Source: Diplonema papillatum
Lineage: Eukaryota > Euglenozoa > Diplonemea > Diplonemida > Diplonemidae
Direction: 5' to 3'
Assembly: GCA_030068145.1 (NCBI GenBank)
Contig: JAPJBO010000544.1
Location: 62,001-126,000, forward strand
Length of the DNA: 64,000 nucleotides
Below are positions 26,345 to 36,000 of the stretch, one piece after another (position 1 is the stretch's first letter; every line of letters begins with the position of its first letter). The notes beneath the pieces were generated by a model. That model had not been told where the DNA came from, did no database searches, and saw nothing but the letters and a program-made list of their open reading frames with translations. Both the position numbers and the translations under genes were made by a program.

Positions 26345-26389
26345 CTGACTGAGGTGCACAGTTGAAAGATCTGCCACGAAGTCTTTCAA

Positions 26390-26775
26390 ATGCGCCCCTC
26401 GGTTCCCATTTTGGACCTACGCCCCTCGGTTCCCATTTTGGACCTACGCCCCTCGGTTCCCATTTTGGACCTACGCCCCTCGGTTCCCATTTTGGACCTA
26501 CGCCCCTCGGTTCCCATTTTGGACCTACGCCCCTCGGTTCCCATTTTGGACCTACGCCCCTCGGTTCCCATTTTGGACCTACGCCCCTCGGTTCCCATTT
26601 TGGACCTACGCCCCTCGGTTCCCATTTTGGACCTACGCCCCTCGGTTCCCATTTTGGACCTACGCCCCTCGGTTCCCATTTTGGACCTACGCCCCTCGGT
26701 TCCCATTTTGGACCTACGCCCCTCGGTTCCCATTTTGGACCTACGCCCCTCGGTTCCCATTTTGGACCTACGAAA
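26390..26775. repeat. 27-base minisatellite, about 14 copies
   Basis: The unit is CGCCCCTCGGTTCCCATTTT plus GGACCTA, almost without variation. The 27-base period keeps all frames open; no coding role is suggested. It begins 45 bases from the end of the minus-strand rRNA fragment. Confidence 0.97.
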
Positions 26776-26825
26776 CCCCCTTCCGAGTATGACCCAAGGT
26801 TTGCCTCGAAAAGTCCATTTCCCAA

Positions 26826-26950
26826 AAAATTAGTATGGCGCTTTCTTTTGTTTGTGCGCACTAGCGGAACTCACCTGCTTTGGTGAGTTTCATGTGGTAC
26901 GCTGCCAACTACTAATTTTTAGTACCAACAATGCATTGTTAACACAAAAA
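26826..26950 (+). repeat. Interspersed repeat R-A
   Basis: A full-length copy with TTAGTATGGCGCTTTCTTTT, TACGCTGCCAACTACTAATT and AACAATGCATTGTTAACACA. It is followed at 26980-27052 by repeat R-L, also found at 48355-48425 (GTGCAACCGTTGTTCCGGAA). Confidence 0.88.
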
Positions 26951-27052
26951 AGTAACACCCACCCTCCGTCTGTATGTGGTTAATGCATCTTCGTTGGCTT
27001 CGTTCATGTGCAACCGTTGTTCCGGAAATATACACGTCAGTACGACTGTATT

Positions 27053-27469
27053 AAGAACAAAATGGACCCAGAAGCTGTTCATCAGGGGCCAGCGTCGGGA
27101 TTTCAGAGTATACAAGTCGATTCTCCGTGTGCTCGAAGCAAGGGTTGCGAAGTTCGAGTGTTGGTTGTAGAAAATGCTCTGCAAAAAGAGAAGGGGGCTC
27201 TCTTGGGGGGGTAAAGAACCGCTAAATCGCGAGCGAATCGCATCCTGTTCAGAATGGCCCGATTGAGGTGGTGAGGTGGATCCTGTCCTTCCGCGACTAG
27301 AAAGGGAGAAAAAAACGGACGGTAGAACCCGCGAGACTAGCGGCGCTAGCTCACCGCCCGCCGAGGCGGAATGTTAGCAGTGTGTCGTGGTGTAACTACC
27401 TACCAGGGGTCACGCGTGCGCACGAACAATCCGTCCAAACTCTTCACGCGCTAACTGTTACTACTCGAG
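27053..27469. other. No recognised feature
   Basis: I see no repeat family and no coding similarity here. Confidence 0.4.
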
Positions 27470-27565
27470 TAGGGGTAGACCCGCATGACCTCACGTCCGT
27501 TCAACACGTGGTTCGGTAGTTACAGCACTTTGGATCCCTTCTGCAGCAGGAAATTCAATGCAGTT
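27470..27565 (+). repeat. Partial repeat R-C
   Basis: The left and central part of R-C (GGGGTAGACCCGCATGACCT, GTTCAACACGTGGTTCGG), cut off after GGATCCCTTCTG. Confidence 0.8.
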
Positions 27566-27819
27566 CCAGGAGATAGGGGTAGACAGGCTCCATGCCGGTC
27601 CATACCCGGCAGATTACCGCCGCAGATTATTTGCGTTCTGACTCGAAACACGCAGTTTCTTCTTGGCTGCACGGCACGCTGGCATACGTTTTCTTTTTTC
27701 AGCCACCACGGACAAGTAAAAGTTGGCGTAAACCCTTTTTTGCAAAACTGTTGGTGCACGTAGCATCTTCTGTGCACGCCCAGCAAGGTACACACGTGTC
27801 CCAGAATGTCACGCACTCC

Positions 27820-28440
27820 GGTGCGGTTTTTGGTCGGTTCCGTGTTGGTGCGTTCTTTCATGGAGCCGCTCACGTTTATCAACGATCCAGTGGTATACGG
27901 GATGCTTGTGCACGGGTACCTTCAGTGCACTCCCCTACAAGTACATGCGCAGCTGGATCACAGAATGCCGCACACTCCGGTGCGGTTTGTGGCCTGGCGT
28001 CCATGTTTGAGCAGCCTTCTATGAACGCTCACGTTTATCAATGATCCAGTTGTATACGGGATGCTTGTGCACGGGCCTGCAGTGCACTCCCCTACAAAGT
28101 ACATGCGCGGCTGGATCACAGAATGCCGCGCACTCCGGTGCGGTTTGTGGCCTGGCGTCCGTGTTTGAGCAGCCTTTTATGGACGCTCACGTTTATCAAC
28201 GATTCAGTTGTATACGGGATGCTTGTGCACGGGTACCTTCAGTGCACTCCCCTACAAGTACATGCGCAGCTGGATCACAGAATGCCGCGCACTCCGGTGC
28301 GGTTTGTGGCCTGGCGTCCGTGTTTGAGCAGCCTTTTATGGACGCCCACGTTTATGAACGATCCAGTGGTATACGGGATGCTTGTGCACGGGTACCCTAC
28401 GCACGGGGGTTGCGTATTGTCACGCACTCCGGAGCGGTTG
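27820..28440. repeat. ~155-base tandem repeat, about four copies
   Basis: The unit contains GTATACGGGATGCTTGTGCA, GCAGCTGGATCACAGAATGC and CGCACTCCGGTGCGGTT. Copies differ by small indels. No function is visible. Confidence 0.88.
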
Positions 28441-29019
28441 CCGTCAAGGAGCCGGTCCATCCCGTCTTGATAGACCGTGATAGACCGAAGAATACAGCAC
28501 CGGGCAATTCGATGCAGCTCTAGGGACTAGGGATGGACCTGCTAGACCGTGGTGGACCGTGATTCACTGTGATACACAGCGGCAGGCACTTCGATGCAGT
28601 TCAAGAGATAGGGACGAGTCAAGTCCTTATTCGAACGTTCTTGCTCGGAGCCGTGACGACTCCATCTACAATCGAGTGGTGTGCAGCATGCCTGGGGGTA
28701 CCTTCGGTGCAACCCCATACAAGGTACATGAATGCTGCACGGGAGGCAGTCGCGCACTCGCTTTCGGTCGCTACGGCCTTATTTGAATGTCGTTTCCAGA
28801 CCCGCCGGAAGTGAGGATCGATGCTGCAGATACGGGACCTTCGTCAGAATCCGATGCCTGTGTGTCGGGAGATGTTTTTTCCGTTGAACGTGCCTGATCG
28901 TTTTACGTTAAGCTGGATTCAGGATGGCAAGTGAAAACGCCGCTGTTTGCGGTGACGAATTCTCATTTCGTCCAATACTTCCCCCACTTAGCCTGCGCAA
29001 TGCATTGAAGGGGGGGGGT
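28441..29019. other. No recognised feature
   Basis: It has short similarity to 27545-27600 (CGATGCAGTTCAAGAGATAG) but no gene or named repeat. The missing last exon of the antiporter gene could lie here or nearer 22-29 kb; I could not recognise it. Confidence 0.4.
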
Positions 29020-29200
29020 CCCGCAAGATTGTTGAACGCTTACGCCCGCCAGTGAACCCAGTATTTACATGTGTTTCGTGTGGGCTACAGCCCATTTACC
29101 TCCTTTGAGATTGGAATACTGTTGCGATAGAGAGCCTTTGAGATTTCGCAACTGGCAGTCTCCTCAAGTATTTCCTACAAAGCAGGTGCTTATACAAAAA
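29020..29200 (+). repeat. Interspersed repeat R-B (5' part missing)
   Basis: It runs from GAACGCTTACGCCCGCCAGT to CAGGTGCTTATACAAAAAAG and ends 24 bases from the donor of antiporter exon 3, antisense to that gene. Confidence 0.85.
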
Positions 29201-29224
29201 AGAAAGGAGGCAAGGAAGGCACAC

Positions 29225-30069
29225 GTATGAATCCTGCGGCAGGGATCGCACAGCGGCGCGCTGGCGGGAGGAGAAGATGTCGAGGAGCGGGGCTTTCATG
29301 TTGCCGTTCCAGATCCAGAACAGGCTCTCCGAGTCGGCGCTTGCGCAGCCCGTGATTCCGACCATGGCCAAGAGGACCAGGAGGCCAATGGGGTATGCCT
29401 CGTACCACGTCAGCCAGCCGAAGGATACAGGTAAGGTCGTGCTGCAGAAAGACAGGAAGGCGAGCACAGACATGAACTGCACCTGGGCTGAGGTGTGGAA
29501 GGAGACTTTGCAGTCGGTGGAGACGGTGGCGAGCACGGTTGATTCGGACAGGGGCGACGAAATTTCGCCGAAAACAGACCCACTGAGTATGGCAGCCATG
29601 CTCTGCACGACGAAGTCCTCGGATTGGCCCCCGAGTTGGTTCGCGAAGGGGATAGCGGCGGGGAACAGAATGCCCATGGCCGCGATGCCGCTGCCGCAGA
29701 CGTAGCTGAGGACCCCGGACAGCACGAACAGAATCGGCGGCAGGCAATCCTTCGGCATGTCGCCCAGCACGTGCGAGAGGTAGTCCGCCAGGTGCAAGTC
29801 CCCTGTCGCGACGCCCAGCGCCCACACCACGAAGACGGTGACCAGCGGCGGCACCCCGTTCTGCACGCCTTGAAACCACGCGTGCACCGCTTGCTCCACC
29901 GTCAGCAGCCGCTGGCCGACAGCCAGAAACATGGCGCCCACTAGAGCGCCCAGGGCCGCCCATGTCATCGCGTTCAACGCGGTCACGTTCGAGTACTGCT
30001 GCTCGATCTGGAACGACGGGATCGTTTGATTGTACACTGCAATCTCGCCGAGCCCGGCCAGGTACATTC
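29225..30069 (-). CDS. Na+/H+ antiporter exon 3
   Basis: This exon encodes MYLAGLGEIAVYNQTIPSFQ onward, followed by at least five hydrophobic segments. The stretch CGSGIAAMGILFPAAIP corresponds to the conserved unwound-helix region of NhaC proteins. SPLSESTVLATVSTDCKVSF corresponds to the second conserved core. The acceptor is CTCACAG before 30069 (phase 1) and the donor is GTGTGC after 29225 (phase 0). Confidence 0.88.
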
Positions 30070-33000
30070 CTGTGAGGGTTCGATGCAACTGAAAGCAATA
30101 GCTCGGTGTCGCTGGCACTGAAAAAGACAGGCGCTTTGACAGGCGTTTTGTGCGTGCCGATTGGTCGTTTCCCTTGCTTGTACGTTCCCCTCATGTCCGG
30201 GTTAGGAATTCTGATCAACCGTCAAACCACGCTCTGACTATGTCTCTTTCAGCCTGCACATACATCGTAGAGCAGCTTATAGAGCACAGGACTTCGAAGG
30301 GGCAATCCCAGCCTTCTGAACAACAGAAGTACGCTGTCGCGAGCTGAGCCACCTTGCAAATTGGCCGCCGAGGGGTTAAAGTTCGCTTGAGAATCCAGAA
30401 TTTGGGAATTCTGGTCAGCCGCCAAACGCCTGCTGTGTCTACGCGTCTTGAAACACGGACCAAGGAGCCTAACACGTGTGCGAGGCTTAGGGTGTCAAAC
30501 CCACAAGCCGCGCTGAAAGGGAGATACGTCTTTTGCGCGTCTACACAATGCAGAGCAACCGGCAAGATCGCTAGTGCTAAGAAATTAGTATGGCGCTTTC
30601 TTTTGTTTGTGCGCATAAGCGGACCTCACCTGCTTTGGTAAGTTTCACCAACAATGCGTTGTTAACACAAGAAATACTCGACGTAGCTGCTTCGACTCCG
30701 AATGGAAGGGAGGAAATATAGAGGTAAGGGACAAATACAATACAAACACAATCTGTTTCGTTCTTCGCTTAGACCACCGTGTGTTGTTTTCTCACTCAGG
30801 ACTTTGACCTGTTGTGTTTGTGTGATTTGTCGTGTAGGGGGTAGACCCGCATGACCTCACGTCCGTTCAACACGTGGTTCGGTAGTTACAGCACTTGGGA
30901 TCCCTTCTGTTCTTTGTCGGGCAGCATCGTCGAGGATTTCCTTTCAAGCTGGCGCTTATGTAAAAACACACCGAGCGGAGCACCAATAACGAGTCCCGCC
31001 AAAGGCAAAAGGTAGGTGATGCAGCGGGGGGTCGTCTTCGCGTCGGGGAGGAGAACGCCTGTGTTGTACGTCAGGCACACTGCCGCGGCGTCTTCGACTT
31101 CCCGCGGTTCCTCCTCGAGGATGCTTTCCATCGAGTCGGAGCGTGTCAAAGGTTTTCGCCCGCGGGACCTGGTGTTCCGGCTGAGTGCCAGCATGATGAG
31201 GACGCTCGCTGCAACGAGCACGGGGAAGAAGCGGTACATCAGCGTCTTGAGGAGTCCGATGAACGGATTGGTTGTGATGTCGAGCAGCGAGTACTGATTG
31301 GTCACGAACCCAAGCTGCAGCGCCCCCAAAGTCGAGATCGGCACGAGGCTCGCGATGCAGACCGCCGCTGTGTGCACGATGCACGCGAATCTCTCCGGCG
31401 TGACCCCGACGCTCCCGGCCACGCCGGCCAGCGTCTGCCCGACGACGACGATGCTGAACCTGTCGTCCACAGCGGTCAGGCTCGTCATGACCATCGTCGC
31501 GATCTGCGCCCGCCGCCGCGTGGTGGCGGACTTCTTCAGTACGATGCCCAGTCCGAGAATCCCTCCCGCCTTCTGCGAAATGGCCATGACCCCGTGGACG
31601 AGGACCAGGAACACCACAATGCGCAGATGCGAGCTAGACTGGATCGTGCTCGCCAGGTACGTATCGCACGTGCGCAAGAACTGTGGTTGTGTGAGTGTGC
31701 TGCTGTTCTGTTGGGTTTCTGGCGACCATCGCGCAGTCAGTTGCTTGTGACGGCGTTTTTAGAGTGCAAGTTCACTTAGGGATCCGGGGTTTTATAGTCT
31801 CCGGGTGACCGTAGTCATAAAGGTTCCTTCAAGGTATAGTATGTGCGTGTGTATATCTTTGCTGCCTATTGCTGACTCTTCGACATACTTTAGCGCGCGC
31901 TCTTTTTTCCTATGTGCTTTGCCAAGTCCATGGCTCTTGTGACCGACACCGAGTTCACGTTCGCGAGGAAAGCGATCTCGGGCCCCCCCACGTGCATACA
32001 TGTTTAGCCGGGGTTGCCATGTAGCCCGTATCGGTCTAGTGTCCTGGTAGTTGTTGCCTTGGCGGCAGTCTGATTGTTATCTGTGTCTTCTATTACTCGC
32101 GCAGTCAGTTGCTTGACGGCGTTTTTAGAGTGAAAGTTCGCTTGAAACTCTGGGGTTTTCAAGTCTCCGGGTGACTTTCGTCAATATGGGAAGATATCCT
32201 TTGCTCTGAGTGTCGTAAGAGTGGTGGTTGCGCAGGTGAGAGGATCGGTGGGTACCTTGGTTGTTGGTCGTCGGTGGTTTCGGCCATAATCCACCGTCTC
32301 TTTTCGTGAATTCCTGGTGCTGCGTATGGTTTGCGCAGGAGGTTGCGTATCCGTAACTAGATCGTATTGCAATACGGGTGGGGTGCCACAATTAACGTGT
32401 AGCAAGGAATCGCGACTGGAAGAAGGTTTTTGTGCGGTCGACGATTTACGTCGTTCTGATGGCTGGCGACCTTGTTTCTTTGCTTGCTCTATTTGTTTCC
32501 TTGTGGACCTTTGATTTTCTCCTTTCAAACAAAACTCCTTCCTCTGGGACAATTCCCACTCACCATTCAAACCAGTTTACTCGTCAGACTAGCTGAGCCA
32601 ATTCACCCACCCCCTGATCGAGCGTAATCGAGTGTAATATTTTGGATTAGAATGCAAAGAATCTGTGGCGATAATCTGCATCGCCGACTGCGCGGTTATC
32701 TCTTCGCACGTGAAGTGTCATGCTTTCGCCTCTTTAGCTCGTCTTGATCGTCGCGCTCAGGCGCGCGTTTGGTGTTTCGCTTCTTCTTCGATTGCTCGTC
32801 GAGGTTCATCGGTTGCGCGTCGACTTCTGCTTTTTCTCGGCGCCTGGGCGATGGTCGTGGCGCATCGACGCGTCCTTTGCGTCTTTTCGGTACCGGCTCC
32901 GCCGCGGAGTCTGATTGCCGCTTCTTCGCTGGCGTTGGCGCCGTCTTCCCGACCTTCGCTGCTGACGTCGGTGTTGATGTTGCGGGCTCTCGCTTGCCTT

Positions 33001-36000
33001 CTGCTGCTTCCTGCAGAATGAACACCACGTTCTCACGCTTCGCCTGTCTCGGCGCTGGCGCGGCGCCCTCCAGCTCCGCCTTCCTCTTCTTCGATGCTGC
33101 TTCTTCTCCTCTCGCCACGGTCGCCCGGTGGTGCCCCTTCCGACAGCACAGTTTGGGCCTTCGACTCCGCAAATCCGCGAGCCGGCTGCAGTGCGCACAC
33201 GTCGGCATGCCATGATCAAGGCACCGGTGGTGTCCGTTGCGGCAGCACTCTGCGATCGTCTTGCACGTCGCGCATTGCGTCAGGCGGTGCTGCGCGCAGA
33301 ACTTCACCGCAAGGCCGTCGTCTTCCTTGTGGTGGGCCTTACAGCACCACGCCACCGACTTGCCCCGGCGCTTGCAGACGTCGCACTTCACCTTTTGGTG
33401 CTCGTGGCACACCCGCTCACCCCACTTTTCGTGTTGGGGAACCCCTTCCGGCACGTACCACGGATCCCCTCCGACGACTGCCGACTTCTTGCCTTTCTTC
33501 TTCTCCGTAGCGTCGTTGAACACCGCCCATCTCGCCGCACGCTCCGCCCTTCCACCTCCGTACGTCGGGAAAAGATCCATCCCCCACGCCTCGCCGTTGA
33601 ATTCGTGCCGAGCCGTCGTCAGCTGCGTCTCGAGCACTTCCATCGTCTCCGTACCACCACGGAAGATTGGCCTCATCTCGTACCCCGTGAGGCACGGCGG
33701 GGCTCCCACCGTTCTCAGCGACCCTACCGTCCCCAGTTTCCTTCCCGGCAGAGGCGGTTCGTCGCCGTTTCGCTCCAGCGCATCCCCGACGGTTTTCAAA
33801 AGCCTCGCGAGTACCCTCGCGCGCATGCTCAACGGTGTCCCGTCCGTCGTTGCTACGACACTGCCCGGCAGATCGAGCCCGGTGTACACTTCAAAGTCGA
33901 TGGCGAGCTCCGCTGTCGAAACGTCACCCGCTACCGACCAGCACATCCCATCCAGCCAATGTTGCAGCGCCCGGAACCACCTCTCTCCTCCGACCGCCGC
34001 GAAGGTCCCCGGTCCAGCGATCGCTTCGAAATTCAGTCGGCGCGGGGGGCAGTCGTCGGGGTGCAGTTGTCTCCAGGGGTGGCCGACCGCCCGGTCTCTT
34101 CCTTCCCTCTCCAGCCGTCGTCTCTCGTGCATGACCTCCGCCATGAACGTGTGCAGCACTTCGATGCTGACTCGACTTCCCTTCGGCAGAATCCCGTGTT
34201 CTTGCAGGCACGGGGGCCAAGTCGAGCGATCCGCGCCAACAATTTCGGCATACTGGTGTTGCGCTCGGATCCGTTCGTACGCCCGGCATTGCCACCAAAT
34301 GTGGCCCAGGGTTTCCTCCGTCGGCTCGACACAGCGTCTGCACAGCCCGTCACCTCCCCACAGCTTGGCAGCATGTGACTCCGTCATCACCGACCCAGCC
34401 ACGACCTCGGCAACGTCCCGTGCAGCCGTCAGCGTTGTCGACGCCTTCAGCCCGTAGGCATTCGTCGCGACGTAGTCTACACCTGCCCGCACCCCTCCGA
34501 AGTCTACCCGCCTCTTCTCAAGCCCCGCTAGCCGCCAGCCGCGAATCACCCTTCTCAGCGTGTGCCCTCGCTCCCCCCTGCTTTGTCGCACCAGCCCCAG
34601 CACGTTCCCTGCCTCGTCCTCGGCGTCGTCGAAATCTTCCGTCCATCGCATACCGAGCTTTTTCGCATGCTCGGCCGCAATACCGATCGGTCCCCATGCG
34701 CGGATTCTGCTGCCATACGCCTTTCGAACTGTTGCGACGCGGGCCCTCCACGCCGGCCTCCTTCGGCACACTTCTGCGATCATGCCGAGCGACCGATACG
34801 GCAGCACTGTGTACGGGTCGAGCAAGTGGGCCTTGTTTAGAATGCCCAACACGGCCTCCTGCGCCCGATGCAGCCTCACCGGGTCCCAGACGCCTCTGAG
34901 TAGTGCTGCGGTGAACTTCCCCAGCCCCCGCACCGTCGGAAGCGCGAACTCCGAGCCGTATGTCGCCGCCGGTAAAACTGCCATCGCCGCTAGTCCCGAC
35001 CTCTGCGTCATCGAGATCGGCAGAGCTCCCAACCGTTCGGCCTCCTCTGCGCGCTGGTCGTAGCGCAGGTCCGTTGTCCTGCGTGTTCGCTTCGTGCCGA
35101 CTAGGCACCCTACGATGGTGAGCTCCTCCTTCGTCGCGATAAGTGCGCCGCCTACCCTCAACTTCGCTTCATACCCCTTCGGCGTCCCAAAAGCAAACGT
35201 CTTCGGTATCCCGATCGACATGCCGGTGTTCGAACAGAATTTGTCGACTTCCACCAAGGCGTTCTGCAAGCAGGCTTCCCTGAGACGCGACAGGAGGGTG
35301 AGGTCGTCCGCGAAGGATTCGCTCGTCACCCCCCCCACGTCGTCCACTCTGCGCACAACGATGGAGAGCAGCGCGTTGATGAGGATCACGCTCAGGGGGC
35401 AGCCCTGCAGTATCCCATTGGTGGTGAAGAAGACACCTCCCACTCCCATGTGCAGCTTGTACCGCCTCCGTAATCGCGCGTAAATGTCGCGCAGCGGCCC
35501 GAGGATTCTCTCATGGAGGCCCAGTTCCCCCACCAGCTTCAACACGATGTCTCGCGGCACCTTGTCAAAACACTTGGCAAAGTCTAGGGCCACGCCGTAT
35601 AGCTCCTTACCCGTCAAGAGCGCTTCTTCGATTTGCGAGGCGATTTCGAATACCACGTCCACGGTTCCGTGTTTGGGCCTGAACCCGTGCTGGCTATTCG
35701 CTATCCATTTCTCCTGCCACTGGACGACGTCCCTGAGCCGCGTACTCGCCCACAAGCGATAGATCGCACTTGTGACGGTGATCGGCCGCAACGCCAGCGG
35801 GTCAAGAGTTTCGTCCTTCGGGTGTAATCGACGCGTAATCGAGTGTAATCGAGCTCAAGTCGCTTTCAGGGGGGGTAGGTGAATTGGCTCACTAGCCCAC
35901 CCGAAGGCAGTTGATTTCAGTTGATTTCTTTCGGCAGGTATACTGTACCGGCGGAAGTTCTTTGGGTTAGCGTTCTTCTTTGTTGTTGTTCAGAGAGAAG

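Larger units (their letters stand above)
32594..35891. mobile_element. 87-base MITE interrupted by a LINE
   Basis: The ends are inverted repeats TGAGCCAATTCACC followed by (C/T)ACCCCC, flanked by the 5-base direct repeat CTAGC (32589-32593 and 35892-35896). Taking out the LINE and one copy of its target duplication leaves an 87-base palindromic element. It sits in intron 1 of the antiporter gene. Confidence 0.85.

Noticed and set aside
26386..26833. Long open frames over the 27-base array in several frames on both strands.
   Set aside because: A 27-base period without stops opens every frame; there is no start context, splice partner or composition of a real protein.
33128..34457. Plus-strand frames of over 400 codons opposite RT1 (and similar ones opposite RT2 and RT3).
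   Set aside because: They are antisense shadows of the reverse-transcriptase frame, with no recognisable domain.
32594..35891. RT1 as a single novel transposon with terminal inverted repeats that encodes a reverse transcriptase.
   Set aside because: The 16-base direct repeats inside the inverted ends show a LINE inserted into a pre-existing MITE.
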